DNA of 64,000 nucleotides from Citrifermentans bremense R1 (GCF_000426865.1 NZ_AUGE01000001.1:434001-498000); one strand, 5' to 3'. Counted from the first letter of the stretch, positions 45,578-55,233 are shown. Notes: generated from the sequence alone by a model not told the origin. Translations and numbers: made by a program.

Positions 45578-46349
45578 CCGGCGGCTGCACCTTCTTGCCG
45601 AGGCCGTACTTCTTCATCAGGTCGTACAGGGCGGGGCGGCTCACCCCGAGGAGCTCGGAGGCCCGGGTCATGTTCCCGCCGCTGTTGCCTACCGCCTCCT
45701 CGACCATCAACCTCTCCACCTTGTCGCGCGCTTCCCGCAGGGTCATCTGCCCCACCAGGGCGCCCTCCTCCTCCCCCTCGCTCTCGCCCCCGCGACCCCG
45801 CCGCTCGGGCGGGACCCTCACCAGGCGCGCCCGGTAGGAGAGGCCGGTCTCCTGCAGCTGACCCGTTTGCCTGGGCGCGAAGAGCTGGCCTAGCGCCATG
45901 CACTGCCCGGCGATCCCCTCTATCCCCGCTGTGGTCCGCTCCAGCGTCTTCTTCAGTGCCAGATGCTGCTCCTCGACCTCGCTCAGATGAAAGGCACGCC
46001 GGACGATGACCTGCAACTCCGCCAGTCCGGCCGGCTTCCAGTGGAAGTCGTAGGCGCCTCGCTGCAAGGCCGAGTGCACCTCTTCCCGCTGCGCGGGCAA
46101 GGCGAGCAGCACGACCTTGGTACCAGGCCGCAGCTTCAGCATCCCGTCCATGAGCCCCACCACCCCTTCAGGGTCCCCCACAGGGTCCGGGCCGAGGCCA
46201 AGGAGCACCACCTTCGGGGAAAGCTGCAGGAAGAGCTTCATGGCATCGGAGCGCCCCTCTGCTTCAACGATTTCGTATTCCAGGGAAAGCACCGATTCCA
46301 ATTGCAGGCACAGGGGCTTTTCCGCCTCAACCACCAGAAGTTTTTCCAT
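45567..46349 (-). CDS. degenerate PrsR-like response regulator with Fis-type HTH
   Basis: A 260-residue protein. The N-terminal ~130 residues fold like the receiver of PrsR-type PEP-CTERM regulators (MEKLLVVEAEKPLCLQLESV, RGAYDFHWKPAGLAELQVIVRRAFHL), but the phospho-acceptor Asp is Gly in PKVVLLGLGPD, the acidic pair is Ala-Glu, and the Thr/Ser is Ala. The central sigma54 AAA+ domain is absent, leaving a short linker. The C-terminal Fis-type helix-turn-helix is intact (NSGGNMTRASELLGVSRPALYDLMKKYGL). ATG at 46349 with AAGGT upstream. Probably a phosphorylation-independent DNA-binding protein. Confidence 0.8.
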   Translation of the reverse strand: MEKLLVVEAEKPLCLQLESVLSLEYEIVEAEGRSDAMKLFLQLSPKVVLLGLGPDPVGDPEGVVGLMDGMLKLRPGTKVVLLALPAQREEVHSALQRGAYDFHWKPAGLAELQVIVRRAFHLSEVEEQHLALKKTLERTTAGIEGIAGQCMALGQLFAPRQTGQLQETGLSYRARLVRVPPERRGRGGESEGEEEGALVGQMTLREARDKVERLMVEEAVGNSGGNMTRASELLGVSRPALYDLMKKYGLGKKVQPPVRY

Positions 46350-46578
46350 GGACAACCTTCTCATTTGTTTTTTCGGGGATCAGCATCACCTGCGGAAACG
46401 GGGAATCTCAACTCCCTCCTCGCTTTGCAGCTGGAGGCGTCCCGATGAGGAACTGGAGGCATTTTCTTTTCATTGGCGTTTTTTAACAACGAGTATTCTT
46501 ATCGCACCGCTAACTGTTGTCAAGAAAAAGGATTGTCCTCTTGACGATGGCTTCCACTTGGCGCGGCCCTGCCCTTTC

Positions 46579-46607
46579 TTGACACTGCTTAGCCCATGCA
46601 TTACTAT
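46579..46607 (+). promoter_or_regulatory. sigma70-type promoter for pepF
   Basis: TTGACA at 46579-46584, 17-base spacer, TACTAT at 46602-46607; transcription would start about 50 bases before the pepF ATG. The rest of the 312-base divergent gap (46350-46661) shows no gene. Confidence 0.65.
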
Positions 46608-46661
46608 CGGTTGCATTTCCATGAAATCATTGACGATTCACCAAGCATCAAGGGAGAAACC

Positions 46662-48428
46662 ATGCAAAGCGACCTCAATTGGGATACGACCCCGCTCTAC
46701 CCCGCCCCTTCCGCACCGGAACTTGCCCGCGCCTTCGAAGAAGGGACCGGCCAGGTGGCCGCCTTTCGCGAGCGCTACCGCGGAAAGGTGGCGGAGCTCG
46801 ACGCAGAGGGGCTCCTGGAAGCGCTGAAGCAATACGAGTCCCTGCAGGAGAAGCTGGCGACGCCTCAGCTCTACGCCCACCTTCTCTTCGCCGCGGACAG
46901 CGAGAACGACGAGCACAAGCGGCTGTCGCAGAAAGCCGAAGAGTTCGGCAACGCCATGGGGAGGGAGCTGATCTTCTTCGACCTGGAACTGATCCAGATG
47001 GAGGAGGAGCCCTTCGCGAAGCTTGCGGACGACCTGCTGCTGGAAAACTACCGCCACTACCTGCAGGTTTTGCGCAAGTTCAAGAAGCACACCCTGACCG
47101 AGCGGGAAGAAAGCCTTCTAGCGCAAAAGAGCCTGACCGGGGTGCAGGCGTTTTGCCGCCTCTTCGACGAGGTCTCCGCCTCGCTGCGCTACACCCTGGA
47201 GATGGAAGGAGAGACGCGGGAGATGACCGGCGAGGAGCTCCTGGCGCTCTTGCACCACCCGGACGCAGGGCTTAGGGAAAGGGCCTTCGGCACCTTCCTC
47301 AAACGCCACGAGGAAAACGGCATCATGTTTTCCGCCGTCTTCAACAACGTCGCCTTGGACCACTCCCAGGAGCTGGAGCTTAGAAACTACAGCCATCCCA
47401 TGGAGCCTACGAACCTCGGTAACGAGATCCCCGACGAGGTGGTAGAAAGCCTGATGCGGGTCTCCGAGGAGAACTACCCGCTGGCGCAGGAGTATTTCCG
47501 TCTCAAGGCGCAGCTTCTGGGCATCCCGCGCCTGAAGAATACCGACGTCTACGCCCCCATCTCCGAGAGCGACCGCAAGTACAGCTTCGAGGAGGCGCGC
47601 GCCATGACGGTCGCTGCCTACCGCGGCTTCTCCGACGAGTTCGCCGAACTCGCCGATTCCTTCTTCACCGGCAAGAGGGTCGACGTCCTCCCTCGCCCCG
47701 GCAAGAGCGGAGGCGCCTTCTGCATGGGGATGATCCCGTCGCTCCCCCCGTACCTGCTTTTGAACTTCACCGGAAACCTGCGCGATGTATCCACCATGGC
47801 GCACGAGGTGGGGCACGGCATCCACTACCTTTTGGCGCAGCGCCAGAGCATGCTCAACTACCATCCCCCGCTGCCGCTGGCCGAGACCGCCTCGGTCTTC
47901 GGCGAGATGCTTTTGACCCGGCAGCTTTTGGAGCAGGAGACGGACGTGGAGGTGAAGAAATCGCTTCTCTGCGCGAAGATCGAGGACATCATCGCCACCA
48001 CCTTCCGGCAGAACGTCCTTACCAGGTTCGAGGAACGGATGCACTTGGAGCGGGCGAATGGGCTTCTGACCGCCAGCGAGCTCTGCGACATGTGGTGGCA
48101 GGAGAACGCGAAGCTCTACGGCGACGCCGTCGAGATGATAGAGCCGTACCGCTACGGCTGGAGCTACATCTCCCACTTCATCCACGCCCGTTTCTACTGC
48201 TACTCCTACACCTGCGCCGAGCTGGTGGTGCTCTCCTTGTTCCAGCGCTACCTGAAGGAGCGCGAGAGCTTCGTGCCGGTCTACCGCGACATACTCGCCG
48301 ACGGCGGTTCCAAGTCCCCCGGCGACACTCTCGCCCCGGGAGGGATCGTCTTCAGCGACCCGAGCTTCTGGCAGGGGGGGTACGACCTGCTGGGCGACCT
48401 GATCAAGGAGTTGAAGGCGCTGTTGTAA
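46662..48428 (+). CDS. pepF: oligoendopeptidase F
   Basis: Cytoplasmic M3B-family zinc oligopeptidase that trims short peptides. The 588-residue protein has the zinc motif TMAHEVGHGIHYLL (HExxH near residue 380) and the third-ligand region SVFGEMLLTRQLL. The N-terminal helical region (LNWDTTPLYPAPSAPELARA) is family-typical. I chose ATG at 46662 with AAGGGAGAAACC upstream; an earlier in-frame start adds 22 unmatched residues. A strong terminator follows. Confidence 0.95.
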   Translation: MQSDLNWDTTPLYPAPSAPELARAFEEGTGQVAAFRERYRGKVAELDAEGLLEALKQYESLQEKLATPQLYAHLLFAADSENDEHKRLSQKAEEFGNAMGRELIFFDLELIQMEEEPFAKLADDLLLENYRHYLQVLRKFKKHTLTEREESLLAQKSLTGVQAFCRLFDEVSASLRYTLEMEGETREMTGEELLALLHHPDAGLRERAFGTFLKRHEENGIMFSAVFNNVALDHSQELELRNYSHPMEPTNLGNEIPDEVVESLMRVSEENYPLAQEYFRLKAQLLGIPRLKNTDVYAPISESDRKYSFEEARAMTVAAYRGFSDEFAELADSFFTGKRVDVLPRPGKSGGAFCMGMIPSLPPYLLLNFTGNLRDVSTMAHEVGHGIHYLLAQRQSMLNYHPPLPLAETASVFGEMLLTRQLLEQETDVEVKKSLLCAKIEDIIATTFRQNVLTRFEERMHLERANGLLTASELCDMWWQENAKLYGDAVEMIEPYRYGWSYISHFIHARFYCYSYTCAELVVLSLFQRYLKERESFVPVYRDILADGGSKSPGDTLAPGGIVFSDPSFWQGGYDLLGDLIKELKALL

Positions 48429-48464
48429 CGCTTCTGCATGCAGGCCCGTAAAGAGAGAAAACGC

Positions 48465-48498
48465 AAAAAGGCCCGCCGGTTTCCAGGCGGGCCTTTTT
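48465..48498. terminator. bidirectional terminator between pepF and acnB
   Basis: A perfect 13-bp stem, AAAAAGGCCCGCC (48465-48477) with GGCGGGCCTTTTT (48486-48498), and an 8-base loop. A/T runs on both sides let it stop transcription from both convergent genes. Confidence 0.9.
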
Positions 48499-48521
48499 CA
48501 TTGCTGCTTTGTGCTTCTTTA

Positions 48522-51041
48522 TTACATCTCGTCGAACTGGAGGTACTTGTAGACGTTCGCCTTGTTCGGCTCGACCTTCTCCTGGTACGCCGCCAGGTAC
48601 TCGGCCGGGGTCGGGAGCTTGCCGAGGTTGACGGTGACGGCCCCCAGTTCCGCGGAGCCGAGGAACACCTTGGCGCCGTTGCCGATCCTGTCGTCGAAGT
48701 TACGGGTCGAGGTGGAGAACATGTTCACCCCGTCGGGCACGCGTGCCTGGTTCCCCATGCAGAGCGAGCAGCCGGCGATTTCCACGCGCGCGCCCATGGC
48801 GCTGTAGACGGAGAAGTAAGCCTCGTCCTTAAGCTTCGCCTGATCCATGCGGGTCGGCGGGCAGATCCAGGTACGGACGTTGGGGTTGAACTTGGTCCCC
48901 CTCCAGATCTCGCCGGCGGCGCGGAAGTGGCCGATGTTGGTCATGCAGGAACCGAGGAACACGTCCTGGATCGGGGTGCCGGCAACCTCGGAGAGGATCT
49001 TGACGTCGTCCGGGTCGTTCGGGCAGGCGAGGATCGGCTCGGTGATCTGGGCCAGGTCGATCTCGATCACCGCGGCGTATTCCGCGTTGGCGTCGGCTTC
49101 GAGAAGCTTCGGCGCCTTCAGCCACTCGTTGGCTGCGTCGATGCGGTTTTGCAGGGTCTGCGCGTCCTGGTAGCCGTCGGCGATCATCTGCTTCATCAGC
49201 GCCACGTTGGAACGGAGGTAAGTGGCAACGGATTTCTCGGAGAGTTTGATGCAGCCGGCTGCGGCGCTACGCTCGGCGGCGGCGTCGGTCAGCTCGAATG
49301 CCTGCTCGACGGAAAGCTCCGGAAGCCCTTCCATCTCCAGGATGCGGCCGTTGAAGATGTTGACCTTGTTCTTCTTGGGCACGGTGAGGAGCCCCTGCTT
49401 GATGGCCCAAAGCGGGATGGCGTTGACCGCGTCGCGCAGGGTGATGCCGGGGTTGAACTTGCCTTTGAAGCGGACCAGTACCGATTCCGGCATGTCGAGC
49501 GGCATGAAGCCCAGGGCGCCCGCGAAGGCAACGAGGCCGGAACCTGCCGGGAAGGAGATCCCGATCGGGAAACGGGTGTGCGAGTCGCCGCCGGTACCGA
49601 CGGTGTCCGGCACGAGGAGACGGTTGAGCCAGGAGTGGATGACGCCGTCGCCGGGCTTCAGGGGTACGCCGCCGCGCTCGATGATGAACTGCGGCAGGGT
49701 CTTGTGCATCTTGACGTCGGCCGGTTTCGGGTAGGCGGCGGTGTGGCAGAAGGACTGCATGAACATCGGCGCCAGGAACTTGAGGCAAGCGAGTTCTTTC
49801 AGCTCGTCGGCGGTCATGGGACCGGTGGTGTCCTGGGAACCGACGGTGGTCATCTTCGGCTCGCAAGCGGTGCCCGGGAGGATGCCGGTGACGCCGCAGG
49901 CCTTGCCTACCATCTTCTGCGCCAGCGAGTAACCCTGGCCTGCCTTCGGCACCGGGTTGACCGGGAGGGTGAAGACGTCGGTCGGCGCGAGGCCGAGAGC
50001 CTTGCGGGCGCGGTCGGTGAGTGCGCGGCCGATGATCAGCGGGATCCTGCCGCCGGCGCGGAATTCGTCGGAAAGGGTGTTCGGCGCGATGGTGAAGGTG
50101 GAGAGGACTTCGCCCCCCTCGCTCCTGATCTCGCCCTTCTTGGAGTCGATCACGATGACGTCGCCGGTCTTCATCTTGGCCACGTCGGTCTTGATCGGGA
50201 ACGCGCCGGAGTCCTGCGCGGTGTTGAAGAAGATCGGCGCGATGACGCCGCCGATGATGATGCCGTCGCGGCGCTTGTTCGGGACGCAGGGGATATCCTG
50301 GCCGATGTGCCACAAGACGCTGTTGCAGGCGGACTTGCGGGAAGAACCGGTACCCACGACGTCGCCCACGAAAGCAACCTGGAACCCATCGGCCCTGAAC
50401 TTGGCGATGGTGGCGTTGCCGTCCGGGAAGCGGGTCTTGCCCATGGCGAGTGCGTGCAGCGGGATGTCCGGGCGGCTCCAGGCGTCGCCTGCCGGGGAGA
50501 AGTCGTCGGTGTTGATCTCGCCGTCGACCTTGTAGACCTTCACCTTCACGGTCTCCGGGAGGCCCTTCTTGGAGGTGAACCACTCGGCGTTGGCCCAGGA
50601 CTCGATGACTTTTTTTGCGGAGGCGTTGGATTTGGAAAGCGCCAGCACCTCGTCGAACGCGTCGTAAACCAGGGTGGTGCCGCAGAGAGCCTTGACGGCC
50701 TCATCGGCAAGCTCGGCGTCCTTGAGCGCTGCGACCAGCGGGGCTACGTTGTAGCCGCCCAGCATGGTCCCGAGGATCTGGACTGCCTCTTTCTTGGAGA
50801 TGAGCGGGGATTTCTTCGCGCCGGAAACGATACCGGCGAGGAAGGCGGCCTTCACTTCGGCTGCGGGGTCGACGCCCGGGGAAACCCTCTCCTTGAGGAG
50901 CTCGAGCAGGAACGCCTCTTTGCCGGCCGGCGGCGCCTCCAGCAGTTTGCAAAGTTCCGCGGTCTGCTCCGGGTCGAGCGGCTTGGCGGGGATACCGAGT
51001 GCTTTTCTTTCTGCCTCTTGCTTCAGATACGCTTCAATCAT
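48522..51041 (-). CDS. acnB: aconitate hydratase B
   Basis: TCA-cycle enzyme converting citrate to isocitrate, with a [4Fe-4S] cluster. The 839-residue protein has the N-terminal HEAT-like domain of AcnB ([17 protein letters not shown]...[13 protein letters not shown]), the swivel domain, and the catalytic domains with cluster ligands in [18 protein letters not shown] and [13 protein letters not shown]. Domain order and length match AcnB rather than AcnA. ATG at 51041 has GAGGAGGGACC upstream. A promoter with an overlapping palindrome lies about 80 bases ahead. Confidence 0.97.
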   Translation of the reverse strand: MIEAYLKQEAERKALGIPAKPLDPEQTAELCKLLEAPPAGKEAFLLELLKERVSPGVDPAAEVKAAFLAGIVSGAKKSPLISKKEAVQILGTMLGGYNVAPLVAALKDAELADEAVKALCGTTLVYDAFDEVLALSKSNASAKKVIESWANAEWFTSKKGLPETVKVKVYKVDGEINTDDFSPAGDAWSRPDIPLHALAMGKTRFPDGNATIAKFRADGFQVAFVGDVVGTGSSRKSACNSVLWHIGQDIPCVPNKRRDGIIIGGVIAPIFFNTAQDSGAFPIKTDVAKMKTGDVIVIDSKKGEIRSEGGEVLSTFTIAPNTLSDEFRAGGRIPLIIGRALTDRARKALGLAPTDVFTLPVNPVPKAGQGYSLAQKMVGKACGVTGILPGTACEPKMTTVGSQDTTGPMTADELKELACLKFLAPMFMQSFCHTAAYPKPADVKMHKTLPQFIIERGGVPLKPGDGVIHSWLNRLLVPDTVGTGGDSHTRFPIGISFPAGSGLVAFAGALGFMPLDMPESVLVRFKGKFNPGITLRDAVNAIPLWAIKQGLLTVPKKNKVNIFNGRILEMEGLPELSVEQAFELTDAAAERSAAAGCIKLSEKSVATYLRSNVALMKQMIADGYQDAQTLQNRIDAANEWLKAPKLLEADANAEYAAVIEIDLAQITEPILACPNDPDDVKILSEVAGTPIQDVFLGSCMTNIGHFRAAGEIWRGTKFNPNVRTWICPPTRMDQAKLKDEAYFSVYSAMGARVEIAGCSLCMGNQARVPDGVNMFSTSTRNFDDRIGNGAKVFLGSAELGAVTVNLGKLPTPAEYLAAYQEKVEPNKANVYKYLQFDEM

Positions 51042-51122
51042 GGTCCCTCCTCAGATTTTGTGCAGCTATTTACGGCAGTTATGGAGACATAGTCTTGACA
51101 GACGAGCTTCATTTGAGTGGAT

Positions 51123-51153
51123 ACTGTATACAGTTTTTACCCCGCTTTGTCAA
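51123..51153 (-). promoter_or_regulatory. acnB promoter with 12-bp operator-like palindrome
   Basis: TTGACA (51153-51148), 17-base spacer, TATACA (51130-51125) on the minus strand. The -10 lies inside the perfect palindrome ACTGTATACAGT (51123-51134), placed where a bound repressor would block RNA polymerase. TGTATACA-type palindromes are common GntR-family operators; that assignment is inference. Confidence 0.65.
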
Positions 51154-51291
51154 TTGCTGAAAAAGGAAGATAAAACGCCGGTTCTGACATTTCCGGCGAG
51201 GTGCCGTTTTTTTCGAAGCTGGAGTTGGCTGAAGCGGAGAGCGACGGGGTGTTGATTGGAAAAATAAATGACAGGCGGCGAAGGATGAGGG

Positions 51292-52059
51292 TCAGGCGTG
51301 CGGGACCAGAAGTTGCTCGGGGTGGGCGTACACGGTGAATTTCCCCACTTTCAGATAGCCGATGAGCACGATGCCTGCCTTTTGGCAGATGGTGACGGCC
51401 ATGTCGGTGGGGGAAGTACGGGAGGCGATGAGCCTCACGCCAAGGGTCGCCGCCTTCGCCGCCATCTCGGCGGAGACTCGCCCGGAACTCACCAGGAGGG
51501 TTCCCTCCAGCGGCACCCCCCGCAACAGCGCCTCCCCGGCCAGACGGTCGACGGTGTTGTGGCGGCCGATATCCTCGGCATGCAAGAGGAGCCTCCCCTC
51601 GCAGTCTCCGACAGCGGCGGAATGGACTCCGCCGTGCTTGCTGTATTTCTCAGAAAGAAGTGCCAAGCGCTTCATGAGCTCGAAGACGGCCGCGGCCGGG
51701 ACCGGGGGGGAGTCGCTCCACCGGTCTTCCAAGGTCTCTGCTCCCGGGAGGCTGAAGGTGATGCCGGTGCCGCAGCCAGAGGTCAGCACAGGCTTCAGGT
51801 CGGCAGGGATTTCGCCGCGTATCCGGACGTTGGCGATGCCGTAGTCGTTGCAGACGCTCAAGATCAGGAAGTCTTCGGGGGCCGCAACGAAACCCTGGAC
51901 CCGCAGGAATCCAGCCACCAGGAACCGGAGGTCATGGGGCGAGGCGATCAGGGTGACCAACTCCCGGTCGTTCACCCTGAGCACCAGCGGGAACTCCTGC
52001 ACCAGGGGGGCCTCCCCCGGGATAAGCTCGCCGTCTGCGTATCTGTGAACTTGGTTCAT
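51292..52059 (-). CDS. fdhD: formate dehydrogenase accessory sulfurtransferase
   Basis: FdhD transfers sulfur to the molybdenum or tungsten cofactor for formate dehydrogenase. The 255-residue protein has PLVQEFPLVLRVNDRELVTLIASPHDLRFLVAGFL, the cysteine motif LTSGCGTG, LHAEDIGRHNTVDRLAGEAL, VSSGRVSAEMAAKAA and the C-terminal SPTDMAVTICQKAGIVLIGYLK. Only one cysteine is clear at the active-site loop, where E. coli has CxxC. No formate dehydrogenase gene is in the window. ATG at 52059. Confidence 0.93.
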   Translation of the reverse strand: MNQVHRYADGELIPGEAPLVQEFPLVLRVNDRELVTLIASPHDLRFLVAGFLRVQGFVAAPEDFLILSVCNDYGIANVRIRGEIPADLKPVLTSGCGTGITFSLPGAETLEDRWSDSPPVPAAAVFELMKRLALLSEKYSKHGGVHSAAVGDCEGRLLLHAEDIGRHNTVDRLAGEALLRGVPLEGTLLVSSGRVSAEMAAKAATLGVRLIASRTSPTDMAVTICQKAGIVLIGYLKVGKFTVYAHPEQLLVPHA

Positions 52060-52136
52060 AAGACTCTTTTCTTCCCACGCCGCTTAGGTGCCCCCGCGGT
52101 TCCGGGCACCGTGCTCTGGCAGCACCCCCCTCCCAG

Positions 52137-52155
52137 CCTCCCCCTCCGGGGGAGG
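52137..52155. repeat. GC-rich palindrome between fdhD and the dehydrogenase gene
   Basis: CCTCCCCC (52137-52144), TCC loop, GGGGGAGG (52148-52155). Same type as the hairpin at 18792-18812. May act as a weak terminator downstream of the dehydrogenase gene or be a dispersed element. Confidence 0.5.
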
Positions 52156-52162
52156 AGCGCGG

Positions 52163-53620
52163 CTACTTCACCCCGCCGATGCAGAGGTACTTGACCTCGA
52201 GGAAGTCCTCGATGCCGTACTTGGATCCTTCGCGCCCGATGCCGGATTCCTTGACGCCGCCGAAGGGGGCGACGGTGGTGGAGATAAGGCCGGTGTTGAT
52301 GCCGACGATGCCGTATTCGATGGCCTCGGCGACCCGCCAGACCCGGGAGACGTCCTGGCTGTAGAAGTAGGCGGCGAGGCCGAACTCGGTGTCGTTGGCC
52401 ATGTGTATCGCCTCCTCTTCGGTCTTGAAGCGGAACAGGGGCGCCAAGGGCCCGAAGGTCTCCTCTTTCGCCACCAGCATCCCGGGCTTCACGTCGGCCA
52501 GGACGGTCGGCTCGAAGAAGCTCCCCCCCAGCGCGTGGCGCTTGCCGCCGGTCACCACGCGCGCGCCGCCGGCGAGCGCGTTCTGGATGTGTTCCTCTAC
52601 CTTCTCCACCGCTTTCATGTCGATCAGCGGACCCTGCTGGGTCTCCCCTTTCAGGCCGTCGCCGACCTTCATCCTGGCGACGGCTTGCGCGAGTTTGTCC
52701 GCGAAGCGGTCGTAGACGCCGTCCTGGACCAGGAAGCGGTTGGTGCAGACGCAGGTCTGGCCGGTGTTGCGGTACTTGGAGATGAGCGCGCCCTCGACCG
52801 CGGCGTCGATGCCGGCGTCGTCGAAGACGATGAAGGGGGCGTTGCCGCCAAGCTCCATGGAGACCTTCTTCACGGTGCCGGCGCACTCTGCCATCAGCTT
52901 CTTCCCGATCTCGGTAGAACCGGTGAAGGTGAGCTTACGCACGATGGGGTTCGCCGTCATCTCCCCGCCTATGCCCGCGGCGGAGCCGGTGACAACCGAG
53001 AAGACGCCGTCGGGGACCCCGGCACGGCGGGCAAGTTCGGCAAGTGCCAGCGCCGAATACGGAGTGGCGGTCGCGGGCTTTACCACCATGGTGCACCCGG
53101 CGGCGAGCGCGGGCCCGGCCTTTCTGGTGATCATGGCGGAGGGGAAATTCCAAGGGGTTATGGCGGCGCAGACGCCGATCGGTTCCTTCAGGACCACGAT
53201 CCTTTTATCGCTTTGATGCGGCGGGATCACGTCGCCGTAGATCCGTTTCGCCTCCTCGGCGAACCACTCCAGAAACGACGCGGCATAAACGGTTTCGCCC
53301 CGCGACTCGGCCAGCGGCTTCCCCTGTTCCGCGGTCATCAAGACGGCTAAGTCCTCCTGGTGTTCCAGGAGCAGTTCGGACCAGCGCCTGAGGATGGTGG
53401 AGCGCTCCTGCGCCGTCTTCGCGCGCCACTTGGGAAACGCGGCGTTGGCGGCTTCGATGGCGCGCCGGGTCTCGGCGCCCCCCATCTTGGGGATGGTTCC
53501 GAGCTTTTCGCCGGTGGCAGGGTTGGTGACATCGATGCTCTCGCCGCTGTCCGCGCCGGTCCATGCGCCGTTTATGTAGCAGAGCTGCTGGAAAAGATTG
53601 CTGTCCTTGAGAACTAACAT
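52163..53620 (-). CDS. gabD: NAD(P)-dependent succinate-semialdehyde dehydrogenase
   Basis: Oxidises succinate semialdehyde, or a similar aldehyde, to the acid. The 485-residue aldehyde dehydrogenase has the coenzyme motif ITPWNFPSAMITRKAGPALAAGC, the glycine motif FTGSTEIGKKL, the catalytic glutamate in VSMELGGNAPFIVFDDA and the catalytic cysteine in NTGQTCVCTNRFLVQ (about residue 290). The NTGQTCVCxNR variant with a neighbouring second cysteine is typical of GabD. ATG at 53620 is preceded by GGAGGAGCCG. It stands alone; no gabT is present. Confidence 0.9.
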   Translation of the reverse strand: MLVLKDSNLFQQLCYINGAWTGADSGESIDVTNPATGEKLGTIPKMGGAETRRAIEAANAAFPKWRAKTAQERSTILRRWSELLLEHQEDLAVLMTAEQGKPLAESRGETVYAASFLEWFAEEAKRIYGDVIPPHQSDKRIVVLKEPIGVCAAITPWNFPSAMITRKAGPALAAGCTMVVKPATATPYSALALAELARRAGVPDGVFSVVTGSAAGIGGEMTANPIVRKLTFTGSTEIGKKLMAECAGTVKKVSMELGGNAPFIVFDDAGIDAAVEGALISKYRNTGQTCVCTNRFLVQDGVYDRFADKLAQAVARMKVGDGLKGETQQGPLIDMKAVEKVEEHIQNALAGGARVVTGGKRHALGGSFFEPTVLADVKPGMLVAKEETFGPLAPLFRFKTEEEAIHMANDTEFGLAAYFYSQDVSRVWRVAEAIEYGIVGINTGLISTTVAPFGGVKESGIGREGSKYGIEDFLEVKYLCIGGVK

Positions 53621-53859
53621 CGGCTCCTCCCCCTGGAAACTCATATATGATGTCGACGGCTCGACAGGTTAACGCCGGCTGATGCCGGGGCAGATTGTGT
53701 ATACCTCATCCGTAATCCGGCGGCAACAGGAAAAACCTGAGTGAATCCCGCGCCTCACGACGCAGATGCCCCCAAGGCTCTGGGGCAGGCCGAGGGGGCA
53801 CCAGGGGGAGGGGACTGGCTCCGCAGGTGCCTGTCCCCCTTGGCTCTACCCCCGTCGGA

Positions 53860-55092
53860 TCATTCCTTCTGCTGGGCCGGCTCCTGCGATTGGGCCAGGA
53901 AGTTGGCCGTGAAGATGTAGTCGTCGAGGTAGTCCACCCGGCCGTCGCCGTTCAGGTCGGCGCCCGCCGCCAGGAAGTTGCGGAAAGCCGCCTCCGGCGC
54001 CGCGGGAAGACGAACAGCCGGCGCCACGATGAGCGGGAATTCCTGGGAAAGCCCGTGGTAGAGCATGGTGATGCTGGCGTCGACCACACCGGCCTCCGGT
54101 CTCACCTCGACCTCCCATTCCCCTTCGTCACTCCGGCTGACCGAGACGTAGCGCACAGCTTTGAAAGCGAAAACCGGTGGCCGGTCTCCGGTTTCCATGG
54201 CGATGACCAGGGTCACCGTACTGCTGCCGTCCGCAATCGCTATGGCCGGGATCTGCAGCAGCGGGCGCTCCCCCGCCGCTTTGAAAAGGGAGGTCAGGTT
54301 GGCGAGGGTCCGCTCCCCCTTGAACTCCCGGAAACGATCCAAGACGCTCGGCAGGTGCACCGGCTGGGTCACGGCTTGCGGCGCAGCTTTCGGCTCGGGA
54401 TCGCGCGGCTCTACCGGCGCGGGCTCTCTGCGATGCGGCTGGAGTTCGGCGACTTCCTGGCGCTCGGCCTCCTGGGGCGCGCGCTTTGGCTCCGCCGGCG
54501 CGACTTCCTCATGGGGGAGCGTCACGCTGCCACCCAGAACGACAGGAGCCGGGCGGCTGGGGTGCGAGGTGGCATCGATCACAAGCGGCTCGTCCTTATC
54601 CTTGGCGCCGTCTGCGGGAGGAGCCTCGGCGGAAGGCTCCGCGTGCGTCGGGGTTTGCGGATTGTCGATGGCGGCGGGGGCGATGGGAAGCTTGTTCCCT
54701 TTTTCATCGATCAGGGAGGCTGTCAGCGAAGTGATCGCGCCGGCGGACTCCCCGACGCGTTCAAAGGTGATGGTGGCGATGACGCCGCTTGCTGTCGCGA
54801 TCCCTTTGGAGCCGACAATGGCAAGCCTGATCGGGTTGCTCGGGTTGCTGGAGTTCAGCATGTCCTTTACGAGGCTTCCCATGGCGATGTGCGGTGTGGA
54901 GAGCGTGTTTCTGTCGTAGCCGATGGTGATATCGAGCCCGGCGACGCCTGCCATCTGCTCCCCGCGCAGCACGAATACGCCGTCGGCCGAAGGCGAGGCG
55001 ATGGACAGAAACGGCGCGGCGAGCAGGGGAGCGGGAACGATCAACAGCATGAACAGTATCAACGATCGGCGGCACGCACTTCTTATGGACAT
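53860..55092 (-). CDS. secreted cohesin- and dockerin-like domain protein
   Basis: A 410-residue exported protein. Signal peptide SIRSACRRSLILFMLLIVPA...LAAP (cleavage near 27). A cohesin-like domain spans about 28-150 (MAGVAGLDITIGYDRNTL, ASGVIATITFERVGESAGAITSLTASLIDEKGNKL). A charged Pro/Glu/Ala linker (about 155-265) follows, then a second beta-rich domain. Near the C-terminus is a calcium-binding, dockerin-like loop, GADLNGDGRVDYLDDYIFTANFL. ATG at 55092 with AAGAGG upstream. Cohesin and dockerin-like elements in one chain suggest self-association or surface assembly; no sugar-active domain is evident. Confidence 0.78.
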   Translation of the reverse strand: MSIRSACRRSLILFMLLIVPAPLLAAPFLSIASPSADGVFVLRGEQMAGVAGLDITIGYDRNTLSTPHIAMGSLVKDMLNSSNPSNPIRLAIVGSKGIATASGVIATITFERVGESAGAITSLTASLIDEKGNKLPIAPAAIDNPQTPTHAEPSAEAPPADGAKDKDEPLVIDATSHPSRPAPVVLGGSVTLPHEEVAPAEPKRAPQEAERQEVAELQPHRREPAPVEPRDPEPKAAPQAVTQPVHLPSVLDRFREFKGERTLANLTSLFKAAGERPLLQIPAIAIADGSSTVTLVIAMETGDRPPVFAFKAVRYVSVSRSDEGEWEVEVRPEAGVVDASITMLYHGLSQEFPLIVAPAVRLPAAPEAAFRNFLAAGADLNGDGRVDYLDDYIFTANFLAQSQEPAQQKE

Positions 55093-55196
55093 TGAAAACC
55101 TCTTAACTGTGTAGTCGGGAGCCGGATTGGACAAGGCTCCACTTTAGTCAGTGCCGCTTGAACTGTCAAGACACGTGTCATACAGCCCCAAGGCAT

Positions 55197-55233
55197 AAAA
55201 AAAGGAAGGAATAGCAGTACTATCCCTTCCTTT
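55197..55233 (-). terminator. terminator after ctpA
   Basis: AAAGGAAGG...ATAG pairs with CTAT...CCTTCCTTT around a short loop (one mismatch), followed on the minus strand by a T7 run. It closes the ftsE-ftsX-envC-ctpA operon. Confidence 0.8.

Noticed and set aside
48438-51092. An 880-codon open frame on the plus strand.
   Set aside because: Exact antisense of acnB; open because of strong GC3 bias on the coding strand.
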